The notes beneath the pieces are model-generated. The model saw nothing but the letters and a program-made list of their open reading frames with translations. It made no database searches and was not told the origin of the DNA. Shown piece by piece: positions 1-7,041 of a DNA stretch of 7,041 nucleotides (positions within the stretch are counted from its first letter, which is position 1; each line of letters begins with the position of its first letter). Source of the stretch: JBFKPQ01 sp041628225. Lineage in GTDB: Bacteria; Actinomycetota; Acidimicrobiia; Spongiisociales; JAENVV01. Where the stretch lies: contig JBFKPQ010000122.1 in the NCBI GenBank assembly GCA_041628225.1, positions 1 to 7,041 of the forward strand, written 5' to 3'. A program made the translations under genes and the position numbers.

Positions 1-336
1 GACGACGGGATCTTGTGGCATCGCGTCGACAAGGAGATGATCACCGGGGTCGACGCCGAAGGCGTCCTCGACGCCGTGGCTGAGATGACGGGTGGCGTAC
101 CGATGCCCGCCATCATCGACGTCCGATCGATCGCCTACGCCGAACGCAAGGCCCGAGCGATGTTCGCCGGCTCGACCGAGCGCAGTCTCGAAACCGCCAC
201 CGCCATCATCGCCCAGGAACCCGCCGCGGTGGCGATGGTCGACGCGTTCATGGCCATCGACCCACCCCAACGCCCGACGCAGGTGTTTTCGGACCCCGCC
301 GAGGCGGAGGCGTGGATCCGTTCGCTCGACGAGTGA
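1..336 (+). CDS. STAS/SpoIIAA-like small protein (DUF7793-type), 5' end outside window
   Basis: The frame is open from base 1 and ends at TGA 334-336, giving 111 visible residues. A TTG at 13 could act as a start. However, the codons before it (DDGI, then LWHRV) match the usual first strand 'DGI-W-R' of this family, so I read the gene as truncated by the window edge with perhaps 10-20 residues missing. The visible order fits a compact alpha/beta STAS-like fold: a first strand, a helix (DAEGVLDAVAEM), a central strand 'PAIIDVRSI', a helix rich in Ala/Arg (AERKARAMFAG), a strand 'ATAIIAQEP', and a last strand/helix 'TQVFSDPAEAEAWIRSL'. Relatives are cytosolic, without a known enzyme activity, and are suspected to act in regulation or protein interaction. 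I see no catalytic motif. It converges on kup with 3 bases between stops. The family call rests on pattern recognition and is moderately sure; the function is unknown. Confidence 0.72.
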   Translation, partial: DDGILWHRVDKEMITGVDAEGVLDAVAEMTGGVPMPAIIDVRSIAYAERKARAMFAGSTERSLETATAIIAQEPAAVAMVDAFMAIDPPQRPTQVFSDPAEAEAWIRSLDE

Positions 337-343
337 CGGTCAC
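333..343. repeat. short inverted repeat holding both convergent stop codons
   Basis: GTGAC-G-GTCAC is an 11-base dyad with one central base. The TGA at 334-336 ends the rightward gene, and the TCA at 340-342 is the TGA that ends kup on the other strand. The stem is too short and lacks a T-run, so it does not qualify as an intrinsic terminator. It may simply follow from both genes ending in TGA-C. Confidence 0.5.
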
Positions 344-2220
344 ATCACGATGAGATCGCCGAACTCGACAACCTGATCGATCGGTAGCCGGAACTGGCGC
401 GCCGGGCTCGGCGTATTGCGGTGCAGCCGGGCGAACAAGGCGACCGGCCATCGGCGAATCCCACGGCCGCGCGCGTCGACCACCACGTTGCCGAGGAAGT
501 ACGTCGCTTGGTCCCCGTCGAATCCGAAGTCCGGCATCGTGATGTTTCCCAGCGCATGCGGCACGTCGAGCACGTCGCTGAACCCGAAGTGCAGAATCAC
601 GGAGAAGAACCCCTCACCGAGTGGATGGACGGTCGCCCGACGGGCCGGCAGCACGACGGGCCGGGTCTCGGTCGACACCGTGACGATGAGCACCCGCTCG
701 TGCAGGACCTGGTTGTGTCGCAGGTTCGAGAGCAGCACGGGCGGGGTGACGGCAGGTTTCGGAGACAGGTACACGGCCGTACCCTCGACGCGCGGCTGCG
801 GATGATCACCGATCGAGCCGATGAATCGCTCGAGCGATGGCTCGGTCTTCCACGTGATCTCGAGCATCCGGTTCCGCTCGAACTTCCACACGGCCATCAC
901 CCCCGCCAGAGAGAATCCCACGGCCAGCGGCACCCACCCGCCATCGACGACCTTCACGATATTGGCCGCGAAGTAGGCGACATCGACGACGAGAAACGCC
1001 GCCGTGACCGTCGCCACCCGGAGACGGCTCCACCCCCACCGCCGCCACATCACCGCGGCCAGCAACAGCGCCGTGATCACCATGGTGATCGTGACCGCGA
1101 TCCCGTAGGCCGCCGCCAGACCTTCCGACGACCCGAAGCCGACCACCAGAGCGATAGCCGCCACCATGAGCCCCCAGTTCACCACCGGCACATAGATCTG
1201 GCCGTACTCGCGACGCGACGTCTGGTCGACGCGCACGCGCGGCAGATAGCCCAACTGCACGGCTTGGCGAGTGATCGAGAAGGCACCGGAGATGAGGGCC
1301 TGCGAGGCGATGACCGTGGCGATGGTGGCGAGCACGATGAGGGGGATGACACCCCAGGTCGGGGCCATGCGATAGAACGGGTTGTCGGCAGCCGCGGGGT
1401 CGTGGAGGATGAGCGCACCCTGGCCGAAGTAGTTCAGCACCAAGGCAGGGAACACGACCACGGCCCATGCGAGACGGATGGGCCGCTTCCCGAAGTGCCC
1501 CATGTCCGCATAGAGCGCTTCGGAGCCGGTCACGACGAGGAAGATGCCTCCGAGGGCGGCGAACGCCAATCCCGGGTGACCGACGACGAACGCGATCGCA
1601 TATGTCGGGTTGACGGCACGCAGCACCGTCCAGTCGGTGGCGAGCCAGCGGACACCGAGCACCGCCAGCACCACGAACCACAACAACGTGGCCGGACCGA
1701 ACACGGCGCCGATCGCGGCCGTGCCGCGGCGCTGGACGGCGAACAGACCGACGAGGACCAGGCAGGCCAACGGAATGACGTAGCGGCCGAGGCCGGGAAC
1801 CGCCACGTCGAGACCCTCGACCGAGGCGAGCACCGAGATGGCGGGGGTGATCATCCCGTCGCCGTACAGGAGGGCCGTCCCGAAGATCCCCAAACCGATG
1901 AGGGCACCATGGAGGCGTCCGCCGCCACGCCGGGCCATGAGCAGTGCCGTGAGCGCCAGGACGCCGCCCTCGCCCTCGTTGTCGGCCCGCATGACGACGG
2001 CCAGATACTTGATCGTGACGATGACGATGAGCGACCACACGATGAGGGACAGGATGCCGAGCACCGCTTCGACGGACGCCGCTTCGCCACCGACCGCGCG
2101 CAGGGCTTCTCGGAAGGCGTAGAGCGGGCTGGTTCCGATGTCACCGAAGACGACGCCGAGCGCCGCCAAGGCTGTCGTGGCCGTGTAACGGGCGCTGCCG
2201 GATGAATGTGGCTGGCTCAG
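340..2220 (-). CDS. kup: Kup-family (KUP/HAK/KT) potassium uptake transporter
   Basis: This is an inner-membrane K+ uptake protein, in relatives a K+/H+ symporter. From the chosen start it has 626 residues (E. coli Kup has 622). Family signatures are 'GDIGTSPLY' (about residues 26-34, first membrane helix), 'DNEGEGG' (80-86) and 'YGDGMITPAISV' (119-130). About twelve hydrophobic helices run to about residue 445, including 'GSEALYADMGHFGKRPIR' and 'NYFGQGALIL'. A soluble C-terminal domain of about 180 residues follows, ending in the typical 'VVEFGDLIVM'. Start choice: the first usual start codon is TTG at 2169, but it falls inside the conserved 'LAALGVVFGDIG' and has no ribosome-binding site. 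In-frame CTG at 2220 would give MSQPHSSGSARYTATTA before it, and GGGTGA lies 3 bases upstream of it. An in-frame TGA at 2224-2226 rules out anything further upstream. The gene identity is very sure; the start is not. It is transcribed divergently from the fumarylacetoacetase gene run. Confidence 0.95.
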   Translation of the reverse strand: MSQPHSSGSARYTATTALAALGVVFGDIGTSPLYAFREALRAVGGEAASVEAVLGILSLIVWSLIVIVTIKYLAVVMRADNEGEGGVLALTALLMARRGGGRLHGALIGLGIFGTALLYGDGMITPAISVLASVEGLDVAVPGLGRYVIPLACLVLVGLFAVQRRGTAAIGAVFGPATLLWFVVLAVLGVRWLATDWTVLRAVNPTYAIAFVVGHPGLAFAALGGIFLVVTGSEALYADMGHFGKRPIRLAWAVVVFPALVLNYFGQGALILHDPAAADNPFYRMAPTWGVIPLIVLATIATVIASQALISGAFSITRQAVQLGYLPRVRVDQTSRREYGQIYVPVVNWGLMVAAIALVVGFGSSEGLAAAYGIAVTITMVITALLLAAVMWRRWGWSRLRVATVTAAFLVVDVAYFAANIVKVVDGGWVPLAVGFSLAGVMAVWKFERNRMLEITWKTEPSLERFIGSIGDHPQPRVEGTAVYLSPKPAVTPPVLLSNLRHNQVLHERVLIVTVSTETRPVVLPARRATVHPLGEGFFSVILHFGFSDVLDVPHALGNITMPDFGFDGDQATYFLGNVVVDARGRGIRRWPVALFARLHRNTPSPARQFRLPIDQVVEFGDLIVM

Positions 2221-2223
2221 TGG

Positions 2224-2229
2224 TCACCC
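2224..2229 (-). promoter_or_regulatory. Shine-Dalgarno-like GGGTGA before the CTG start of kup
   Basis: On the minus strand GGGTGA is followed by CCA and then CTG (2220-2218). GGTGA is part of the full anti-16S complement (GGAGGTGA), and a similar GGTGAT sits 3 bases before the reductase ATG at 6023. The site also contains the in-frame TGA that limits kup. The match is short, so this is suggestive only. Confidence 0.4.
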
Positions 2230-2279
2230 GACCGTTCGGAGCGCACCAGATTAGCGAGCCTGCCCGACCATTCGGATCG
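2227..2279. repeat. two near-identical 17-base direct repeats with internal dyads; candidate operator
   Basis: CCCGACCGTTCGGAGCG (2227-2243) and CCCGACCATTCGGATCG (2263-2279) match at 15 of 17 positions and start 36 bases apart. Each holds the inverted repeat CCGA-N4-TCGG (2228-2239 and 2264-2275). The candidate kup -10 box (2248-2253) lies between the two copies. The right copy lies about 57 bases before the predicted transcription start of the rightward genes. This arrangement fits a dimeric regulator binding two sites in a divergent promoter region. The repeat is seen directly; the regulatory role is inferred. Confidence 0.55.
2248..2253 (-). promoter_or_regulatory. candidate -10 box for kup (TAATCT)
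   Basis: TAATCT on the minus strand is a good TAnnnT -10 match. A transcription start about 7 bases downstream would leave a leader of roughly 20 bases before CTG 2220, enough for the GGGTGA site. I see no clear -35 hexamer at the expected distance, which overlaps the right-hand repeat, so an activator may be needed or the call may be wrong. Confidence 0.4.
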
Positions 2280-2291
2280 GTCGATGACCCC

Positions 2292-2319
2292 GGTGAGCCG
2301 GCATGGTGCTGCTTAGACT
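2292..2319 (+). promoter_or_regulatory. leaderless promoter of the fumarylacetoacetase gene run
   Basis: TAGACT at 2314-2319 is a strong -10 box (TAnnnT), followed by exactly 7 bases and then ATG at 2327. Transcription would therefore start at or next to the A of ATG, as in leaderless mRNAs. A weak -35-like GGTGAG lies at 2292-2297, 16 bases upstream. The same box, distance and GGTGA element recur before the dehydrogenase gene at 4522, which strengthens both calls. It also decides the start of the downstream gene in favour of 2327 over ATG 2303, because the 2303 start lies upstream of the promoter. Confidence 0.62.
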
Positions 2320-2326
2320 GGCCCGG

Positions 2327-3202
2327 ATGGACGTGACCTCGGACGCCAGAACGGCCCTATTGAACCAGCTGTTCGACTACGCGGGCGTATTCCCGCCCGC
2401 CTCACTCCCACTCGGCCAGGCCGTCGCCGAATACCAGCGACACCGACGGGGACCGGAGGGGTGGCTGGTCGGCCCGTTCGTCTGTCGCGCCACCCAACTC
2501 GGCGAACTCGCCACGGTGGCCGGACCGGACCTCGCCTCGTGGAAGATCGCCGTGGTGCTCGATCATCCGGATCCCGAATGGACGACGAACATCCGCACCG
2601 GCATGGGCGAAGCCGCCATCCTCGCCGCACGCACCGGGGCGACGATCACCCAGTTCGAAACGTCGATTCAGACGGCCGGGGCCATGCGGACGGCCATCGA
2701 CCTGGCGGTGCGCACGGCGGGAGAGGCCAACGTCTACTTCGAAGTCTCCGCCCGGGAGGAACACGCGCTGTTCACCGCGATCGACTCCCTCGCCAAAGAA
2801 CGGGACGCGCTGGGACCGCGCGTCCGCGTGAAGCTGCGATGCGGTGGAACCCGCGTGCCGACACCGGCTGGGCTGGCGGCCGGCATCGAAGCGGTTCTCG
2901 ATCGGGAGCTGCGAGCCAAAGCGACCGCCGGCCTGCACGCCCCCTTTCGAAGCGACAACGCCCACGGTTTCCTCAACGTGGCGGCAGCATTCCTACTGGG
3001 CGGGAACCGCACCGCGCTGGCCGCCATCCTGTCGGACGAGGACCCCGCCTCCTTCACGCTGAGCCGGGCAGAGTTCGGCTGGCGCGGCCGGATGCTTGGC
3101 TCAGAAGACGTCGCGTACCGCCGCTACGACCGCTTCGCCGGGATCGGCACGTGCAGCATCAACGAACCGCTCGGCCACCTCGACGCCCTGGGCGTTCTCT
3201 GA
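2327..3202 (+). CDS. conserved uncharacterised protein coupled to fumarylacetoacetase, possible TIM barrel
   Basis: It has 291 residues. I recognise it as a conserved hypothetical family of actinobacteria and other bacteria, without an assigned reaction as far as I know. Conserved-looking blocks are 'LFDYAGVFPPASL' (15-27), 'VYFEV' (136-140), 'VRVKLRCGG' (166-174), 'AKATAGLHAPFR' (197-208), 'HGFLNVAAA' (213-221) and a C-terminal 'GTCSINEPLGHLDALG' (274-289). Strand-like pieces (KIAVVLD, ATITQFE, VYFEV, VRVKLRCGG, AKATAGLH) alternate with helices, which suggests a TIM-barrel-like enzyme. There is no signal peptide or membrane helix. ATG 2327 is chosen over ATG 2303 because a -10 box lies 7 bases before it and the protein then begins MDVTSDARTALLNQLFDYAG. 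Only 3 bases separate it from the fumarylacetoacetase ATG, so coupled translation and a shared pathway are likely. The function is inferred from context only; Lys169 and Lys198 are candidate catalytic residues. Confidence 0.85.
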   Translation: MDVTSDARTALLNQLFDYAGVFPPASLPLGQAVAEYQRHRRGPEGWLVGPFVCRATQLGELATVAGPDLASWKIAVVLDHPDPEWTTNIRTGMGEAAILAARTGATITQFETSIQTAGAMRTAIDLAVRTAGEANVYFEVSAREEHALFTAIDSLAKERDALGPRVRVKLRCGGTRVPTPAGLAAGIEAVLDRELRAKATAGLHAPFRSDNAHGFLNVAAAFLLGGNRTALAAILSDEDPASFTLSRAEFGWRGRMLGSEDVAYRRYDRFAGIGTCSINEPLGHLDALGVL

Positions 3203-3205
3203 CAC

Positions 3206-4504
<1,299 letters not shown>

Positions 4505-4521
4505 CGCCTACACTCGGCGGC

Positions 4522-6018
4522 ATGGAACTGACCTCGTTGCAAGCGGGCATGACCGTCCCCTACGGCGGCAACCGCATGACCACCGTTTCCGAGGAACTGG
4601 CCGCGGCGTTTCGACCCGGCGATCGGCTCGTGGTCGTGCAGGACACCGGCGACCTCCTCCACATCGCCTCGGACGTCTGGGACACGGCGGCCGGGGCCGT
4701 CGACCGCGCCACCGCCGCCTTCGCCCAGATGGGTGCCGTCACGGACGACCAGATCACAGCCTTCTACGCCGCGTTCGCAGACCGGCTCGCCGACGACACG
4801 ACCTTTGCGCCGATCGCGGCCGCCAACCAGGCGGACGTCGATGCGGCTGCCGCACGCGGCCGGTCGGTGACCCGCCTCGTACTGTCCGACCAGATGCGTT
4901 CCGACATGCTCGACGGACTGCGCGGATGGGCCAAGACCCCATCGATTCGAGGCCGGGTGGTCGAGACACTGACCCATGACGGTTGGACGGTGGAACTGCT
5001 CCAAGCCGGCTTGGGAGTCGTCGGTTTCGTGTTCGAAGGGCGACCCAACGTGTTTGCCGATGCCACCGGCGTGCTTCGAGCCGGCAACACGGTCGTGTTC
5101 CGGATCGGCTCGGACGCCCTGGGCACGGCCCGGGCCATCGTCGCGCACGCGCTCGACCCGGCCATCGCGGCGGCCGGGCTTCCCGAAGGGGCGGTCAGCC
5201 TCGTCGCGTCGGCAGCCCGAGGTGCCGGCTGGGCGATGTTCTCCGATACCCGCCTGGCGCTGGCCGTCGCCAGAGGATCGGGTGCGGCGGTTTCCCAGCT
5301 CGGTTCGGTGGCCCGGCAGGCCGGCATCCCGGTGAGCCTCCACGGCACGGGCGGAGCGTGGATCGTCGCCGGGTCGAACGCTCGCGCCGATTGGTTCTCC
5401 GACGCCGTCTATCACTCCTTGGACCGGAAGGTGTGTAACACCCTCAACACGTGTTGCATCACCGCCGACCGAGTAGACGACCTGGTGCCGGCGTTCCTCG
5501 CCGCGCTCGAACGAGCCGGGCGACGACTCGGCACGAACCCGAAGCTCCACGTCGTCACCGATCGCCCGCACGGCGTGCCAGACGAATGGTTCGAGCGGCG
5601 CGTTCCGATCAGCCGCGCCGACGGGGACATCGAAGAGCCGCAGGCGCAACCCATCGCAGCATCTGAGCTCGGCGAAGAGTGGGAATGGGAGCAGAGCCCC
5701 GAGGTCACCCTCGTCGTGGTGGACGATGTCGACGAGGCCATCACGCTCTTCAACGACCTCAGCCCGAAGTTCGCGGCCAGCTTGATCTCGACCGACGAGA
5801 CCGAGCAGGAACGCTTCTACAACCGGATCGATTCACCGTTCGTCGGCAACGGCTTCACCCGGTGGGTCGACGGCCAATATGCGCTCGCTCGACCGGAGCT
5901 GGGTTTGTCCAACTGGCAGTTCGGCCGCCTGTTCGGACGCGGCGGCGTGTTGTCGGGCGACTCGGTGTACACGGTGCGGACCCGGGCCACGCAAACCCGG
6001 TCCGACTTCGGACGGTGA
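4522..6018 (+). CDS. divergent ProA-like (glutamate-5-semialdehyde dehydrogenase family) aldehyde dehydrogenase
   Basis: It has 498 residues; typical ProA has 415-430. The ProA match begins near residue 57: 'AAANQADVDAAAARG' (99-113), 'GVVGFVFEGRPNVFADA' (165-181, compare ProA 'GVIYEARPNV'), 'RAGNTVVFRIGSDAL' (186-200), 'ARGSGAAV' (250-257), the catalytic-cysteine segment 'DRKVCNTLNTCCI' (301-313, Cys305; ProA has RPGVCNALET) and the C-terminal 'GRGGVLSGDSVYTVRT'. Unlike ProA, it has about 55 extra N-terminal residues ('FRPGDRLVVVQDTGDLLHI', 30-48). It also has 'SLHGTGGAWIV' in place of 'KHLDGVCHVYV', and 'LSPKFAASL' where ProA has a GSGH motif. The fold and NAD(P)-dependent aldehyde oxidation or acyl reduction are likely; use of glutamyl phosphate is doubtful. 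It has its own leaderless promoter, follows fahA by 17 bases and precedes a reductase by 4. A true proA elsewhere is expected but not visible. Confidence 0.85.
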   Translation: MELTSLQAGMTVPYGGNRMTTVSEELAAAFRPGDRLVVVQDTGDLLHIASDVWDTAAGAVDRATAAFAQMGAVTDDQITAFYAAFADRLADDTTFAPIAAANQADVDAAAARGRSVTRLVLSDQMRSDMLDGLRGWAKTPSIRGRVVETLTHDGWTVELLQAGLGVVGFVFEGRPNVFADATGVLRAGNTVVFRIGSDALGTARAIVAHALDPAIAAAGLPEGAVSLVASAARGAGWAMFSDTRLALAVARGSGAAVSQLGSVARQAGIPVSLHGTGGAWIVAGSNARADWFSDAVYHSLDRKVCNTLNTCCITADRVDDLVPAFLAALERAGRRLGTNPKLHVVTDRPHGVPDEWFERRVPISRADGDIEEPQAQPIAASELGEEWEWEQSPEVTLVVVDDVDEAITLFNDLSPKFAASLISTDETEQERFYNRIDSPFVGNGFTRWVDGQYALARPELGLSNWQFGRLFGRGGVLSGDSVYTVRTRATQTRSDFGR

Positions 6019-6019
6019 T
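6014..6019 (+). promoter_or_regulatory. Shine-Dalgarno-like GGTGAT overlapping the preceding stop
   Basis: GGTGAT contains the TGA stop (6016-6018) of the ProA-like gene and lies 3 bases before ATG 6023. It supports 6023 as the reductase start and coupling of the two genes. Confidence 0.45.
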
Positions 6020-6022
6020 GGG

Positions 6023-6442
6023 ATGAAAGCGCTCTTCAAACTCGGCAACGCCGCCCACAGCGGCCTGTACAGGCTCACCGACGGAAAACTGGCCGGCGGC
6101 GGTCACGAAGACGGCAAGGTCATCATCCTCACGACGACCGGCCGCAAGACCGGCAGGGCGCGCCAAACTCCGCTCATGCACTTCAACGATGGCGAGAACG
6201 TGGTGGTCGTGGCGTCAGCGGGGGGCGGCGACCGCCATCCCGGGTGGTACCACAACCTCGTGGCGGATTCCGCCGTCACCGTCCAGATAGGCGCCGAACG
6301 CCGTCCCGTCCGGGCGCGGGTGGCGTCGGGCGATGAGCGGCAAGACCTGTGGCGCCGGATCGTCGACCAGCAGCCACGTTTCGGGGACTACGAGCAGAAA
6401 ACCGATCGGGAGATCCCGGTGGTGGTCCTCGAACCGCGCTGA
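6023..6442 (+). CDS. deazaflavin (F420)-dependent nitroreductase-family protein (Ddn-like)
   Basis: It has 139 residues, a normal length for small F420-binding split-barrel proteins of the Ddn/DUF385 family. Visible family features are 'TTTGRKTGRARQTPL' (37-51, the phosphate/tail-binding strand-turn of the cofactor site), 'VVVASAGGG' (61-69), 'HPGWYHNL' (72-79), 'VTVQIG' (85-90) and the C-terminal 'YEQKTDREIPVVVLEP' (123-138). Relatives use reduced coenzyme F420 to reduce quinones, enones, nitro compounds or other electron-poor substrates; the substrate here cannot be told. The frame is open upstream to 5879, but that part overlaps the dehydrogenase and has no family features, so ATG 6023 is the start. 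It lies 4 bases after the dehydrogenase stop, so a shared transcript is likely. The presence of this family implies that the host makes F420, which is consistent with an actinobacterium. Confidence 0.92.
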   Translation: MKALFKLGNAAHSGLYRLTDGKLAGGGHEDGKVIILTTTGRKTGRARQTPLMHFNDGENVVVVASAGGGDRHPGWYHNLVADSAVTVQIGAERRPVRARVASGDERQDLWRRIVDQQPRFGDYEQKTDREIPVVVLEPR

Positions 6443-6449
6443 CGTCAGC
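6438..6449. repeat. 12-base perfect palindrome spanning two convergent stop codons
   Basis: GCTGACGTCAGC reads the same on both strands. Its left TGA (6440-6442) ends the reductase, and its right TCA (6445-6447) is the TGA of the minus-strand gene. Only 2 bases lie between the stops. No T-run follows on either strand, so there is no evidence for an intrinsic terminator. It repeats the layout at 333-343. Confidence 0.55.
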
Positions 6450-7041
6450 CGGTCAGGCGAACCCGATAGTCGCCGGCTTTGTCGTCCCAGTCGAGATCGA
6501 TCAGGCCCTTGGCGGCTGCCGCCTTGGCGAACTGCAGGAACCCGCGGTAGCCCCACTGCTTTTCGGAGAAGTCGGCCTGGATCTTGCGCATCTGGTTCTT
6601 GAGGCCGGCGAGCACCGGTGGACCGTTCTTCTTCGAGAGATCGCCCACGACCGTGGTGAGGAGACCGAAGGCGGCGTCCTCGCCCTGACCCTCGGACGGG
6701 AAGTCGACCTCCGGATCACCGTGGGCGGGCCCCTCGGAGAGCTCCACGACGCCGGCGCCCTCGAGATGTGCCAGCAGTTCGCCGAAGGCCCGGAACCCGT
6801 AATCTGCTTCGGTGAACGTCGGGTCTTTCCGGAGCAACGTCCGCTTGAGCTGACTGCCCAACACGACGCCGTCACTGGACCGCTTCAGGCCGGACAACGT
6901 GGTGGTGACGAGTTTGGCGAGATCGGCGACGGATCCGGATGGTGACGCGGGTCGGGTCTCGGCGGCGTCCCGCTCCTTCGGCTGGCGGGCGGCGGGAACT
7001 TCGACACCCTCGAGATTCTCGTAGAACAGAAACTCGTCGCA
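6445..7041 (-). CDS. tandem OST-HTH (LOTUS) domain protein, probable NYN-domain RNase, N-terminus outside window
   Basis: The minus-strand frame is open from the window end to TGA at 6445-6447, giving 198 visible residues. A TTG at 6897 is in frame but would cut a domain, so the gene runs off the window. The first residues, 'CDEFLFYENL', look like the end of an NYN (LabA/DUF88-type, PIN-like nuclease) domain. A charged Pro/Ala-rich linker follows (about 13-37). Two similar OST-HTH domains come next: about 38-115 ('LVTTTLSGL', 'VLGSQLKRTLLRKDPTF', 'YGFRAFGELLAHLE') and about 124-196 ('LLTTVVGDL', 'VLAGLKNQMRKIQADF', 'WGYRGFLQFAKAAAAKGLI'). The two copies share the pattern L-TT--L, G/AxLKxxxRK, F-E, (Y/W)G-R-F. 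OST-HTH domains are RNA-binding winged helices, so an RNA-cleaving or RNA-regulating role is inferred. The NYN part rests on about ten residues and is the least certain piece. Confidence 0.85.
   Translation of the reverse strand, partial: CDEFLFYENLEGVEVPAARQPKERDAAETRPASPSGSVADLAKLVTTTLSGLKRSSDGVVLGSQLKRTLLRKDPTFTEADYGFRAFGELLAHLEGAGVVELSEGPAHGDPEVDFPSEGQGEDAAFGLLTTVVGDLSKKNGPPVLAGLKNQMRKIQADFSEKQWGYRGFLQFAKAAAAKGLIDLDWDDKAGDYRVRLTG

Noticed and set aside
421..2205. A 594-codon open frame on the plus strand, opposite kup
   Set aside because: Its product is a low-complexity run of His, Arg, Asp, Glu and Gly with no domain. It is the antisense shadow expected opposite a GC-rich gene, while the minus strand encodes an unmistakable Kup transporter.
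2276..2285. ATCG-GT-CGAT inverted repeat in the divergent region
   Set aside because: It is only four bases per arm, partly overlaps the end of the right-hand 17-base repeat, and has no second copy, so it is not reported as a separate site.
2303..2326. ATG 2303 as start of the uncharacterised protein
   Set aside because: It would add MVLLRLAR upstream of the predicted transcription start at about 2327. The -10 box at 2314-2319 lies inside this stretch, and the added residues do not look like the family's N-terminus.
5879..6022. Upstream extension of the reductase frame to 5879
   Set aside because: It overlaps the end of the ProA-like gene, encodes a Cys/Arg/Pro-rich shadow peptide, and ATG 6023 has a ribosome-binding site and begins the family match.
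6895..6897. TTG 6897 as the start of the minus-strand OST-HTH gene
   Set aside because: The frame continues to the window end with sensible protein (CDEFLFYENL, linker, first helix of the LOTUS domain). A start here would delete the first helix.

Overview
The window is GC-rich, densely coded chromosomal DNA with almost no intergenic space. It most resembles a high-GC actinobacterium, possibly an Acidimicrobiia / Ilumatobacter-type lineage. The reasons are the strong G/C preference at third codon positions, a deazaflavin (F420)-type reductase, and two promoters whose -10 box lies exactly 7 bases before an ATG, the geometry of leaderless transcripts common in actinobacteria. The lineage is an inference, since no rRNA or other marker gene is present.

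Layout, left to right. (1) At 1-336 (+) is the 3' part of a small STAS/SpoIIAA-like protein, cut by the window edge. (2) At 340-2220 (-) is a full-length Kup potassium transporter; it converges on gene 1 with 3 bases between the stop codons. (3) At 2221-2326 is a divergent promoter region. It carries a candidate kup -10 box, a pair of near-identical 17-base repeats that each contain the dyad CCGA-N4-TCGG, and a leaderless promoter for the rightward genes. (4) At 2327-6442 (+) is a tight four-gene run: an uncharacterised conserved protein, fumarylacetoacetase, a divergent ProA-like aldehyde dehydrogenase and a small F420-type (Ddn-like) reductase. Their spacings are 3, 17 and 4 bases, and a second leaderless promoter sits in the 17-base gap. 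(5) At 6445-7041 (-) is the C-terminal part of a protein with two tandem OST-HTH (LOTUS) domains, probably behind an NYN nuclease domain outside the window. It converges on gene run 4 with 2 bases between stops.

The functional core is the fumarylacetoacetase, the last step of tyrosine/homogentisate degradation (fumarylacetoacetate to fumarate and acetoacetate), whose active-site residues are all present. The upstream protein is probably translationally coupled to it and is likely to serve the same pathway, but its reaction is unknown. The dehydrogenase is related to glutamate-5-semialdehyde dehydrogenase but has an N-terminal extension and altered motifs, so its substrate is probably different. 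Homogentisate dioxygenase and maleylacetoacetate isomerase are not in this window. No tRNA, rRNA, CRISPR array, insertion sequence or convincing hairpin-plus-T terminator was seen. No stretch above 110 bases lacks a gene.
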